This document shows, in pieces, positions 49,355 to 60,689 of a stretch of DNA of 64,000 bases. Where the stretch lies: contig NC_134415.1 of assembly GCF_030867145.1 (NCBI RefSeq), positions 19,446,417 through 19,510,416 on the forward strand. Direction: 5' to 3'. The stretch is from Opisthocomus hoazin. Taxonomy: Eukaryota > Chordata > Aves > Opisthocomiformes > Opisthocomidae. A program made the translations under genes and the position numbers. Each line of letters starts with the position of its first letter. Positions within the stretch are counted from its first letter, which is position 1. A model generated the notes under the pieces. That model saw only the letters and a program-made list of their open reading frames with translations, was not told the DNA's origin and searched no databases.

Positions 49355-50056
49355 TGATCATAGTTTAACCTGGCAGCCGGCAGCTAAGCACTAGACAGCC
49401 GCTCGCTCACCTCTCCTTTTCTCCCCCAACAGGATAGGGAGGAAAAGTGGACAAAAGAGAAATGAGATAAAGACAGTTTAATAAGGCAACAAATGAAATA
49501 CTAATACTAATACTTCTAAAGATAATAATAATTATAATAATGACTATGTAAACCAAACTATGTACAATATAATTTTCTTACCTTCCAATGGGGTTGGACT
49601 AGATGACCCATAGAGGTCCCTTCCAACCCCTAACATTCTGTGATTCTGTGATTCTGTAAATTGCAGTCAGTCCCCAAGCAGCAATCATGGAACCTGGGTA
49701 TCACAAATTTCACTAAAAATCCTGAAAAAGTTCGGACCCTTGAACAAGAGAGGATTTGAACTCCTGGAAACAAGAAATAAAGACAGCCTCCTGCCCCCTG
49801 GTAATCCCCATGCATATACTGAGCATGATGCACATAGTATGGAAAATTTCCCCTGGCTAGCTTGGCTATCCGTCTGTACTCCTTCCCAGCCCCTGCACAC
49901 CTGCTCATCAGCTGAATATGAGAAACTGGAAAAAAGTCCTTGATTTCTTAGCAACAGCTGAAAACATCAGTGTTATCAACATTCTTCTTGTACTAAATCC
50001 AAAACACAGCAGCTACTGGGAGGGAAATTAACTGTATCCCAGCTGAAAACAGTACA
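49355..50056 (-). mobile_element. Solo LTR of an avian endogenous retrovirus (third copy), carrying a CR1 stub
   Basis: Collinear with the LTR at 31531-32113 and in the same orientation. The left edge is TGATCATAGTTTAACCTGGC; the right edge is CAGCTGAAAACAGTACA. It is longer because a 67-bp CR1 3' end lies inside (49590-49656) and the sequences after it have drifted. No clear target-site duplication was found (GCCTG versus CTAGT), so the exact ends are uncertain by a few bases. Confidence 0.85.
49590..49656 (+). mobile_element. 67-bp CR1 3' stub inserted in the LTR
   Basis: Contains only the 3' hairpin (GGGGTTGGACTAGATGACCC ... CTTCCAACCCC) and two and a half ATTCTGTG octamers. The LTR reads CCAATG before it and TTGCAG after it. 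The related LTR at 31531 has CCAATGACCAGTTTGCAG uninterrupted. Confidence 0.9.
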
Positions 50057-53000
50057 CTAGTTAAGATTTCTCCTTCTATCCTTATTTTGTCCCAGACTCC
50101 AGATTATCACTACTTAGTAGAGGCTCATTGCTATGACACTTCTCCATCCATCCTTCTCTTTTGCCTAATCAGAGTGGTAAGGCATCTATCACCTAGTTAC
50201 CTTTCTCTCAGAGCAAAATATATGTGCCACTGTCCTTACTCTGAAAACAAGTCTGTAAATCAGGTCACTTTCTTGATATCTTTCAGCGGAGAACTGGCTT
50301 ACTGGGAATCAGATTATCTCTCTTCCCATGAAAATGAATGCTCTGAGTATTCATTTTAATCTCTCTCTCTCTCTGACCAAAGTATCAGAGCAGAGCAGAT
50401 GATTTTATCATACACAAGCTGCTTGTCACATAGGTGACCTTCAGTCTAAATGATAGAAAACAAGATCAAGGATACCTGGCCTAGATGGCACTTGGCTTTT
50501 GTACCACCAGAGCCTGTAGATCAGACAGGATTTACCAGAGGTTGGTTACTGCTGTTCTGCTGGAGAACCTACCCTCTATCGTGAAGACTCAAGGCAGAGA
50601 AGCTAGATGGGCCATATCAGTACTGTGGCTGGGGCCACTGCACGCTGATTACCCCTTCCTCCTGAAATGAAACTCTGCTGGGAAATAGCAAAGCTCTGAA
50701 CATGGGCTAGCACACAGCTAGTACAGCATGGCTTAGGCAAACGAGATGGTCTAGGACAGCATCTGGGACAGGCCAGGCATGTAAGAGTGTGTATCAGGTT
50801 ACTTTTAACCACATGAAAATTCAGGCTTGGGAACTCTCATGTTTTGGACTGACTCTTGCTACTACAGGAGCTATTGTTATTCACAGAAAAATGTTTCAAG
50901 GGTTGAAAAATCATTGTATTTCTTGCCTTCTACACTTTATTATTATGGAGCAGGCCAAAGGAGAGAAAGGAGCAGAAAGGTAGGGCTAGCCAATACTTGG
51001 ATATCACATCCAGCAATTTAGCTTAAATTGGCAATTTACCAATGTGAATAACCCCAAATGGGCCTTAATGCTGAAGTGGGTGGTTTAATTAGCACTGCGC
51101 TCCCATTTATAATGAGATTTCTGTTAGTTCAGTTTGAAGCATGATTTCATAATACAAAATTATTTTTAAAAATCCTATGGGGATCTTCCTGATAAATTAA
51201 TACTGTGGACTTTGATGAACTGATGCTTTTAATAGACTGTGGTATTTGGAAAGAATCTAAATCAGAGCAAGAACAGTATCATCCCATAAAAGTCAATTCC
51301 ACATGATAATAAATCCATATGTAAGAGAGAAGAAGAGTCATAGGATTATTCGAGGAGAGTCTGGACTGTGTGCTTCTCAATTTCAGTTTGGAAAGCTTGA
51401 AAAATTTAAATCTGTTCAGGAAACTTTTTTTTTTTTTTTAGTAGAGTAATGTTAATCTCAAAACAAAATTTTATGTTCCTATTCTCCAAACAGATTTTTG
51501 ATACCAAATTAAGAAAAGTCAGTGATTTCAAAACATAAAAAATAAGACTAAAAATAAGAAATGTGCTAAATTCTACACATTACATTATGCTGTTTACTTT
51601 CAACAATCTCGTTTCAGATGTGGTTAAATCCTTCTGGATCTGTCCTATATGATTGGGATTTTTTTATTTATTTTCATCTGATCTTATGATAGTTACAGGA
51701 CAAAAGTTGTCTATAGAATGATAAATCATTGCAGAATGACCACAGCAAAACTACCCATGATTTTACTCAGGTGCAATGGCAAATTTGTTTTTGTGTGAGG
51801 GGCAGTGGTGGAGGGGAGCCCCACTCTGATAAAATAAAGAAGTAACAGCTTAGTGAGAAGCTTGCAATGGTCGAGTATTTATAAAAGGACACCCATATGA
51901 AAGACATACTGTGTTTACTCTTTGTTGTTTCTAAAACTAAGTCTACAAGTGCAAAGCCTTTCGTCTGGAAAACATCAGAATCTATAATACTAGTGAAAAC
52001 CAATTTAACTGAATTCTGATCTATCACTTCTGTGTGTAACCCCATATGCAGGGTCTTTTATAGTCAGACAGGAAGATGAGGTTCTTGCTCCCAAGGATCA
52101 TCCAGGCAAAGCCCTTAACCAAACCTCCATCAGCTGGGGGCAAAACTCTCCATAGACTTCAAAAGGGGATGAATAAACATGCTGAGGAAGATACGGTGAA
52201 AAAAACCTTGCCATTTGAAACTGTCTCTTGAAGTGGATAGAATGGTAGCCAGAGGTTTAGCACACATCTCCAGCAGGCACAGCCAGGTCTGTTCACATTC
52301 AGGGTGGATCACTCCGCGTCAGTACTCCTCTGGTATAATTTTGTTCGTGCAAATACTGATGGCTAGTGAGTGTTAAAAGCCCCTGTAGTATAGAAAGTGA
52401 CTTGCACTGCAGTTTTTCTTGCTTCTGGCCAGATCCTTTCAGAAGGCCTTTCTCTTCCTGTGAAGTACCATGTGCATTTACAGCAGCCGTATGTACACGT
52501 GCATGTTTGATGCTAGGTCTGTGTTCAGTATGAGGAGCTGCACCTAGAGGAGATGCTGCCTTACTTTACTCTTCAAGAGATGAATCCAGGCCACGAATGA
52601 TACAACCAGTTATTCTGTTTCCAGAGGAAAAGGAAGTGGCTTGCAGCTTGCATCTGCACCCTAAGGACAAACTGAAGTCCAAAGGATCTGCTGGAGAAGA
52701 GGGGAGGCTCATCTTATTCTTCCAGGCTGTGTAAAGAACTCAGGGTGGAGGTGAGGCCTAATGGGTAAAGCTAAAGAGAGGCAAGCCTTAGGTCTCCTTT
52801 ACTCCCCTTTTTTTAGTAATGCGAATACTGAAAGACATCTTCCTTGTAAACTGGATTCCTGCTCCAGTGCAAGAATCCTTAAAAGCCCAGCTAGGCTCCT
52901 GCCCTCCAGGCACTCTCCACCCAGTCATCCTTGCTAACCTCACCACCGTGGAACAGCAGGGATTACCTGTAGGTTATATGTCAATCTGGAAGCAAGGCAA

Positions 53001-53741
53001 ACTTTTTTTGGTAGGAAAAGCAGGAATTAGGATTTCATTTTTGGTTGCTTTCAGTCTTCAGCAGATTTAGTGGAGTGAATGGTCATAAGGCATTTCATCA
53101 GGTAGATTATTCTGTATTTCATTTTTTGGTGAAGGAGAAAAAGAGAAGGTCAAAGAAAAGGTAACATGTAGGGGAGCAAGGTCTGTTGTGTATTTTCACT
53201 AGCCATTAACACTTTACACGGCATTTTTCTAAAGCATTTGGTTAGATGCCATGAGGAAAAAACACAGATGGCCATGATAATGGGAGACTGAGCATTTTCT
53301 CTCCCTTACTTGTTTTACTATTCAAATCTTAGTTTAAAGGAGTGGGGGAAGTCATTCCTTAGTCTAGCATGAAGAACAGAGGCTGAGTAGCCCTTGCAGA
53401 TTAGATAATATTAAAAAGTGACATAAATGCTAACTAATTACTTAAGAAATAATAAAACAATGGTTGAATTATTAAAATTAATACTTGCCCAATGCATTCT
53501 TCATCCTCCAGAAAAAAACCCTATGCATTGTTTCTTTCCTTCTTACTGAATGGTTAGACTAAATATGTAATTTCCAGTGCCATATGTATTTGAGCCATTG
53601 ATGCTAAACTGATAGTGTTATAATGAACAGAAACATTTCAAAGGACATCATTACCTTCTGCAGCCACAGAGGGGCTAGAGTGCAATCCAAAAGACTTAGA
53701 TAAACATTAGAGAGCACTTTAAACTTGCAGAAGCCATTCTT
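50057..53741. other. Unique AT-rich non-coding DNA
   Basis: About 3.7 kb with no supported gene. Includes (CT)n at about 50360-50377 and a T run at about 51426-51440. Confidence 0.5.
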
Positions 53742-54361
53742 GCCAACTGCATCCTGGGCTGCATCAAGAGAAGTGTGGCCAGCAGGTCGAGGGAGATGAT
53801 TCTGCCCCTCTACTCTGCTCTGGTGAGACCCCACCTGGAGTCCTGCATCCAGCTCTGGAGCCCTCAGCACAAGAATGACACAGGCATTTTGGAGCGGGTC
53901 CAGAGGAGGGCCACAAAAATCGTCAGAGGGATGAAGCACCTCTCCTGTGAGGAAAGGCTGAGACAGTTGAGGTTGTTCAGCCTGGAGAAGAGAAGACTGC
54001 GGTGAGACCATGTTGAGGCCTTTCAGTAGCTCAAGGGAGCCTATAGGAAAAATGGGGAAAATATTTTCATCAGGGCTTGTTGCGACAGGATGAGGAGCAA
54101 TGGCTTTAAACTAAGGGAGGGTAGATTTAGACTAGCTATAAGGAAGAAATTTTTTTCCGTGAGGGTGGTGAAACGCTAGAACAGATTGCTCAGGGAGGTA
54201 GTGGAGGTCCCATCCCTGGAAACATTCAAGGCCACATTGGTCGGTGCTCTGAGCAAGCTGGTCTAGTTGAAGATGTCCCTGCTCACCACAGGGGGGTTGG
54301 GCTAGATGACCTCTAAAAGTCCCTTCCAACCCAAAGCATTCTATGATTCTATGATTCTATG
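53742..54361 (+). mobile_element. CR1 LINE copy C, 5'-truncated
   Basis: Starts in ORF2 (GCCAACTGCATCCTGGGCTG) and runs through the 3' region to three ATTCTATG octamers (54338-54361). The 3' half is nearly identical to copy B (2063-3427), for example GGGCTTGTTGCGACAGGATG. It therefore belongs to the ATTCTATG lineage rather than to D, E and F. Confidence 0.94.
53745..54269 (+). pseudogene. CR1 ORF2 C-terminal remnant (copy C)
   Basis: Open from the truncation point through [34 protein letters not shown] and FSLEKRRLR to a TGA at 54003-54005, where the intact copy has glycine. Beyond the stop the usual C-terminal region (RKKFF, LREVVE, LETFKATL) is still recognisable. It has no catalytic domain and is non-functional. 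Confidence 0.88.
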
Positions 54362-56454
54362 ATTAATTATGTTACAACCTCTACCATATTTATGACAGCT
54401 GAAGGTATTGGCCCCTGTAGGCTTGAATCTGAGTGACAGATCCTGAGTTGGCATAAATCCTGACTCATACCTGCAAAAATGTCTGTATCATAGCTGTCTT
54501 CTTAGTTCCCTGCTCTTTGTTGACCTGATTGCTGGGCCATTCACGTACATTTAAATCTCTTAAGTTCAATTTTGTGTGTGTCTGGTACAATAAGTCCATG
54601 CAGACTAGATAAATTAACCTTCTAGCTCGTGCCTTGGAGCAATCAAATCCCCACTTACATAGGTCTAATTAATAGATAAATAAATTACAAGAACTGAAAG
54701 GACATTATGATTATCTCACCTGATCTTCTGCCTGTAATAGGCCTTGAGGATTTCTGGAGTTAATTGTTTATTTCCCAAACGTTTTGAAAGTTTAACTCCT
54801 TTCTTAATCATGAGTCTTCCTGCATCTCCCTATGGAAATAGGTAGAATTTATTAAGCTGAAATACTTCATAAGTCTTTTCTAACATTTCTTTCATAAACT
54901 TATCTATCAGTTTTCTGTAATATGTTGAGGAATCATGACAAGAAGTTTAAGAAAACAAACATAGTTTATATAGTATTAATTCAAAAAATGTCAGAGGTGG
55001 GGACTGTATAACAGCCCCAGTAAAATTTAACCTATATTTATATAACCCACTGTTTAAAATACTCCTTTGAATTATATAGTACCTCTTTTCCTGTAGTCCC
55101 TTTTGCAGATGTAAGAAGATACTTGCAGACTGCTATCAGTAAACCTTTTTGATGCGGTCTTGGAATTTCTTTTAAAGGGGCACGTTTACATTTCTGTAAC
55201 CATTCTTATGGTTACTCTCTGAGCTTTCTCCACTTCTTCCATATCCTGCATCCTTACAGACCTTGGAGCTGAACATGATCTTGCAGGCAGTGCTGAAAGG
55301 CTGCTTAGCATAGATAGAGGCAATGCAACTGCTTTACTTCTGCTTGACCTGTTTATATGTATAATGCTCTAGTTAGCCATTTTATTCACTTCTATTTCAC
55401 TTCCCTAACATTTGCGTTATCTGAAAACCTGAAGACTAACAATTTTATGTTTACTTCTGAGCCACCAGTTAAAAAAGAAAAATTACTACATTAGAGTGTG
55501 CCTCATCTCCAGCAGTGGCCAGCAAAAAATGTTGAAGGAAAACTTCTAAGGAATAGGGTATGTATAAAATGGTTCTTCCCTCAGCTTACTCCCAACCTCA
55601 TAATCATAAGACTTTCAGAGTCTGCAACTGATCTGCAGCTAATGGCATGACTACTGTTCTTTTACAGGAATAAAATTCACAAGTACCATTTGAAGCTTGC
55701 CAATTAGTCCATTCTTAATTCCTATAATGTATGTCTTTTTGATTTTATATAGCAGTAATCTGATTTTAAAACTTCCATGACATACCATAACTTTTGAAAT
55801 CAGATTGAAATACATCCTATCTACTGTATTTATGAGCTTTTAACTTTTCCAAATTAAGTTCTGGTATTATCTTGACAGGATCTGTTTTTTACAAGCCCAC
55901 ATTTCTTCAAGATAATTATATATCCATACTTTAGTTCTCTTTTAATCTGGACCTGTATCAGTCTCCTGTCAGGCTGTGTTTGTTATCAATGTCAGACTGA
56001 CAATGACCCAGGTCATTCTAGTTAAATATCCTTGGCTTTCCAAGATTCATTGAAAATCAACATCTACATCAAAGAGAACATAGTTTTCAAAACCTGTGGA
56101 TACCAACTCTATGGGTCTGCTGATTTTAATATATTTAGTAGGAATAACAATCTTTACATCCTATTGCATTTCTGGCAGAAGGGAAAGTATTGAAAGACCA
56201 TCAGGTGCTGAAAATACATCACCTGTTTTATCCAAGAAGAAAACAGAAATATTTTCTGAACACATATATCCCTGGCACCTTTTTATCAATGATCTTATTT
56301 TTTTCTGGGTAGGAGTAAGACAGGACCACATTCCTGTTCTTTTTGTTGTTAAAAGCGCTTTGTTATCCACTAAATTTATCAGGCTACAGATTATTCCCAT
56401 GATATGTTTTTCCAACCCCTATCAATTTTCTGTAATTGCTAATATCTGAATTTC

Positions 56455-56586
56455 ATTAATTGTTACCAACTTTTCTTTTTTTTCCCCCTCTGTATTTGTT
56501 TCATCTTTGGAGCCCTTTTCATTAATTGTTACCAACTTTTCTTTTTTTCCCCCTTCTGTATTTGTTTCGTCTTTGGAGCCCTTTTC
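56455..56586. repeat. Tandem duplication, 66-bp unit, two copies
   Basis: 56455-56520 and 56521-56586 both run from ATTAATTGTTACCAAC to CTTTGGAGCCCTTTTC. They differ by one base (CATCTTT/CGTCTTT) and by a compensating change in the T/C run. Confidence 0.92.
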
Positions 56587-58285
56587 TCTAAGTACGATTT
56601 GTTTTAATTTCTTTTAAGCTATGGTCAGCAGAAACATCTCCATGACAGAGACTAGGAGTTCAGTAAAACTGTTGGATTAGGTTTTGATGACAATTAGCTG
56701 TACAAATGTGGATTCTGCTCAAATTGCATGAAAACAGTAGCATCTTATCCTTTTCTCCCTGTGATACTTCCTTGCATTTTAACCTTCCAGCTACCAGGAG
56801 ACCTGTGTAACAGTATGCTCAGGAAATTGTAATATCACTTTGTGGAGTTTTACAAAGACAAGGCTTGCTAATTCAAAGCATATCACAGTGAGTTTTTTCA
56901 GCATGTGGAATAATTTTACTCACTTAAAATTCAACGGATTAATCTTTTGTGAAAGCTGATTAACATTTTGCCAGCTGACTGAGCAAGTCAGTTCCATTAG
57001 AGCACCTTCACCTTCAGTGGCAAGGTAGAAGAAGAAATTTTATGGCATTCTGCTGTATGACCATATGAAAAATTAATAAATAATGAAATTGCTAGTATTA
57101 AGACCATATGTCTAGTATGTATATTACCATGGTCAAGTTTACTGCTCTGTGGCAATGCAAACTTTACTTAAAAATCCGTCAAAAACACTGTTGAAATATT
57201 TGTTTTCTGTTTGTTGGAAGGAGCTGGTTGCTTTATTTTGCAGATGTTTCTGTGTAGGGAGTTCACAACTGAAGTTTCTGGTTTGGTTTGTCTTTCTTAT
57301 TTGGACTGCACATCTAGTCAGAGACTGTGTTCCCACACATTGCCATAATGGGCTTGGTTGTTGTTGAACGTTTGAATGATAATTATCAATGAATAACTAT
57401 TGCAATATCCTTTGGCATCTCTGACAAGTGACAAAATTGGGAAGGCTCGGCTCCAAGTTTCAAGTAATAATAATGTGCTTTGAAATTAAACAGAGCTGTT
57501 GCCTATCAGTCAGAAAATGGTGTATAATGATGGTGAGAATTATGTCAGCTTTTCAGGTGAGCAGAGAGAAGTTCAAGTTGTGGCATTGGGAGCCCCACGG
57601 TAGGTCTGAAGAGGTTCCATGGATAGAAAGAACCTTTCTTCCAATACCATGGGAACAATATACTCAAATAAAGCTATTCGAAACACCAGAAGTTTATCTG
57701 GTAAAAAAGAGTCATATCTTCTGGAGAGAAATAATTCTTTACTGGAAACAGCAATTCACAATGTTTACAAAAATGTCACTAATATTTTAAGCATTTTTTG
57801 ACAGATTCTTTTCATCTGAGTTTTCTACTCATCTTTAGCCTAATGCAGTTCTTCCTGGCAGAGTTCCCTTCTGTATTTTTGCATATTAAACCTGAAAATA
57901 TCAAGGCTATGCTGAAGTTGAGCACAATGAAAGACTGTGAGGGAAGTAGCTAGTGCAAAGTAATTTGGGGAGTAAAACTTTGCTAGCTAGGAAAAAAATA
58001 AAAGGGAAAAGCACGAAATATTTTTTCAGCCAAACCCATTTCTCTGTCCTTGATCTGAATCCAGCAGAATGTTGCAGAACCTTAACAGACAATCAATACA
58101 TGCACTGTGTTCCCTCAGTACTTATAAACGGTTCACACTCTATTCCATGTCCTGAAACCTAAACCTGAAATTCAAAGAAATAGTGAATGATTCAGAGAAT
58201 TTGAGGATGGGTTGTTGGAGGGGCAAGAAAGGTGATTCAGCATTTCATTTTTTATAGAATCAGCACGCCTTTTCCTCAAGGATTA

Positions 58286-58319
58286 GCATTTACGAAAGTA
58301 AAGCATTTATGAAAGTAAA
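58286..58319. repeat. 17-bp tandem duplication
   Basis: GCATTTACGAAAGTAAA is followed directly by GCATTTATGAAAGTAAA, with one difference. Confidence 0.85.
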
Positions 58320-59340
58320 ATAATGCAATATCATCAGAAATGAAACGACATACTCTCCAGATTTTTGATCTAATCCAGACACTTTCCAAATCATTCTAAG
58401 TGACTTCCTGTGAACACTTCACTGCTCTTTGTCATGCTTTCCCATTGGAAGCATCAACTTTGCAATATGTATGATGCAGGGGCTATTGTGAAGCATCCAT
58501 GTGGTTTCAAGAAGGGTTAGTGATCAGTGACAGGGTTGTAGATCACTTTTTCTGTCCACTTTCAACTTTTACTGCAGAAGGCTTGTTGAAGTGGAGAACA
58601 GCTTTCATATCCAAAGTCTACCATTTTACCCTTCTCCTCCAGCATCCTCCATAGAAGGGATTTCCTTGAATCTGGACTGCAAGATGAAGCTCTTGAAGTC
58701 TGTACAGTTTGTTCTGTCTCTGGTGCTAGCACTGAGAATGCAAACCAGCTTTCTATTCAGACACTTTTTGGTATGGATGGCAGGCTGAGCAGAGGCAGAA
58801 CATTTTGCATAGTTAATAACAAATAAAGAGTATCATTATGAGGTGGTCCTAGTACTGTGTGGTGACCAGACTGTTCCCAAATTGCCTGATTCTGTGGGAA
58901 CCTCAATTTTTTTACAGACCAGAAGGAGGAAAGATGCTGTCCTTTGTACAAATGAAGTAAGAGGTTAAAAGTTAACATGGGAGGGTCCCACACAACTCAA
59001 GGAACACGTCGTATTTTTAGACCAAGTATTAGTAAAGGGGGCAAAATACATCTGTTAATACATCTGAAAAATCACCTGAGACTTTGTCATGAGGTAACTG
59101 TCATTATAGCTATCTTTGTTTTTCCTCCATGGCCTTTACACAGTTTTCAAAGAGGACAACATTTTCGGCGAAGCTACTGAAGGTGAAGGGTTCTGGAGCA
59201 GAGGCTCACGCCGAGGGACCCTTTCTCCGGTGGCAAAACCGCAGCGGCGAGGCGGCAAAAAGCGCCGAGAGAGAGAGGAGACCCCAGCCCCCCCCCCCCC
59301 CCTCAGCGGGAAAGCGGGAGGTGCCAACGAGCAGCAGCTC

Positions 59341-59358
59341 TGACTCAGCGGGGGCGGA
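59341..59358 (+). promoter_or_regulatory. AP-1/MARE-like site next to a GC box
   Basis: TGACTCAGC is followed at once by GGGGGCGGAG. The same pair is kept in copy A on its coding strand. Binding by AP-1/NF-E2-type and Sp1-type factors is inferred from the motifs. Confidence 0.5.
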
Positions 59359-59462
59359 GTCGAGTGTGACAGCGGCCAAACTCCCTCAGGGATAAGAGCA
59401 GCCCCCAGGGAGCGCGAGCGACCAGAGCCGGCAAACAGAGGCGGCGCAGCAGCCCGGGAGCG

Positions 59463-59498
59463 GCGCAGCAGTTTGCGCAGCAGTTCGCGCAGCAGTTC
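59463..59498 (+). repeat. 12-bp repeat, three units, in the CR1 5'UTR
   Basis: GCGCAGCAGTTT and then GCGCAGCAGTTC twice. Copy A has about one unit fewer, so unit number varies between copies. Confidence 0.8.
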
Positions 59499-59597
59499 GC
59501 GCGGGCAGGGCGAGCGGGGAAGGCGACTGGCAGGGTACAGCCGCTCCTTCTGGCAACTCAAGTAGTGGGCATCGCTCTTCCAGGAGATATTCTAGCC

Positions 59598-60689
59598 ATG
59601 GTTACCACCCGTGGTAAAGGTGTTGCTCGAAGGAGTGTGGGGACCCAGACGGAGGCCCCACGCAAGAACGCGGGTGTCCAGGTCTCTGGCTGCAGGGAGT
59701 GCCTGAGCCTGGCGCTCGTACCGGAGGACAGCAGAGACAACGGCTGTGTTCGGTGCGAGCAGGTGAATGACCTGCTCAGCCTGGTGGCAGAACTGAAGGA
59801 GGAAGTGGAGAGGCTGAGGAGCATCCGAGAGTGTGAGAGGGAGATCGACTGGTGGAGCCGCACCCTGCCCTCCCTGAGGCAGCGGCAGCAGGAGGCGGCT
59901 CCACAGAAAGCAGAGAACCCCCAACCCTCTTGCCACCGAGCAGAAAGAGGGGGCCTAAGAGATGGGGGGGAATGGAAACGGGTCCCTGCTCGGGGGGGCA
60001 AGCGAATTTCCCCCCGGCCTCCCTCACCTGCTCAGTTGCCCTTAAGCAACAGGTATGGGGCTCTGGAATGTGAGGGACTGGCCACAGAGGATGTGGGTGA
60101 AGGTGAGGCTCCATCCAGGGGGTTGCCTAGACCGAGTCAGACAGCCCCACGTATTACAACTGCCTCAACTAAGAAAAAAAGGAGGGTCATTGTCATAGGT
60201 GATTCCCTTCTGAGGGGAACAGAGGGCCCGATCTGCCGACCGGACCCATCCCACAGGGAAGTCTGCTGCCTCCCTGGGGCCCGGGTTAGGGATGTTGCGA
60301 AGAAACTCCCTGGTCTGGTGCGGCCTTCTGATTACTACCCCCTCTTGGTAATGCAGGTTGGCGGGGACGAGGTAGCAGAAAGAAGTCCCAAGGCCATCAA
60401 AAGGGACTTCAGGGCACTAGGGCGACTGGTTGAGGGACCAGGGGCGCAGGTGGTGTTTTCCTCCATCCCATCAGTGGCAGGGGACAGCACTGAAAGGGGC
60501 AGGAAAACTCACCTGGTTAACAGGTGGCTCAGGGACTGGTGCCATCGGTCAAATTTTGGCTTTTTTGATCATGGGGAGGTATACACAGCACCGGGCCTGC
60601 TGGCAACAAGTGGAGCTCAGCTATCACAAAGGGGGAAAAGAATTCTTGGCCACGAGCTGGCGGGGCTCATTGAGAGGGCTTTAAACTAG
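59598..60689 (+). CDS. CR1 ORF1 protein (RNA-binding/esterase-like), intact
   Basis: 363 aa from the ATG at 59598 (context GCCATGG, a strong Kozak match) to TAG at 60687-60689. The frame extends upstream only to a GTG, so the ATG is preferred. Residues 32-53 form CxxC-x14-CxxC, a possible zinc-binding motif. Residues about 54-80 ([20 protein letters not shown]) look like a coiled coil, and about 90-190 is low complexity and basic. From about 195 there is an SGNH/GDSL-esterase-like domain: block I GDSLLRG (201-207), then VGGDEV (254-259), then FFDHG (322-326). CR1 ORF1 esterase domains are known. Here the C-terminal DxxH block reads SGAQLSQRG (338-346), so the usual catalytic Asp and His are missing. 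It probably acts in RNP formation. Confidence 0.9.
   Translation: MVTTRGKGVARRSVGTQTEAPRKNAGVQVSGCRECLSLALVPEDSRDNGCVRCEQVNDLLSLVAELKEEVERLRSIRECEREIDWWSRTLPSLRQRQQEAAPQKAENPQPSCHRAERGGLRDGGEWKRVPARGGKRISPRPPSPAQLPLSNRYGALECEGLATEDVGEGEAPSRGLPRPSQTAPRITTASTKKKRRVIVIGDSLLRGTEGPICRPDPSHREVCCLPGARVRDVAKKLPGLVRPSDYYPLLVMQVGGDEVAERSPKAIKRDFRALGRLVEGPGAQVVFSSIPSVAGDSTERGRKTHLVNRWLRDWCHRSNFGFFDHGEVYTAPGLLATSGAQLSQRGKRILGHELAGLIERALN
60680..60686 (+). promoter_or_regulatory. Putative -1 ribosomal frameshift site TTTAAAC at the ORF1/ORF2 junction
   Basis: Codons are GCT TTA AAC TAG; T TTA AAC is a canonical X XXY YYZ heptamer in the right phase, with the stop directly after it. The -1 frame has a TGA at 60671-60673, opens at 60674, and is then stop-free through ORF2. 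Possible hairpins downstream are 60718-60734 (GCTCA/TGAGC) and 60738-60756 (GGCTTGG/CCAGGGCC with a bulge). Both are farther away than the usual 5-9 nt spacer. Function is inferred. Confidence 0.5.

Larger units (their letters stand above)
54362..59162. other. Unique AT-rich non-coding DNA
   Basis: About 4.8 kb with no supported gene. The longest open frame (57428-57790, 120 codons) has no recognisable domain. Contains a 66-bp tandem duplication (56455-56586) and a 17-bp duplication (58286-58319). Confidence 0.5.
59163..59597 (+). promoter_or_regulatory. CR1 5'UTR / presumed internal promoter (copy F)
   Basis: GC-rich leader upstream of ORF1. It includes a run of C (about 59286-59301), TGACTCAGC plus GGGGGCGGAG (59341-59358), and a threefold 12-bp repeat. 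No TATA box. CR1 transcription from its own leader is expected by analogy with other LINEs; start-site position is inferred from the shared 5' end with copy A. Confidence 0.7.

Noticed and set aside
31531..50056. One 18-kb provirus bounded by two LTRs of the same family
   Set aside because: The left LTR has its own flanking near-duplication, no gag/pol/env remnants are seen between, and the interval holds unique DNA and CR1 copies.
57428..57790. 120-codon open frame
   Set aside because: No domain or family resemblance seen; treated as chance.
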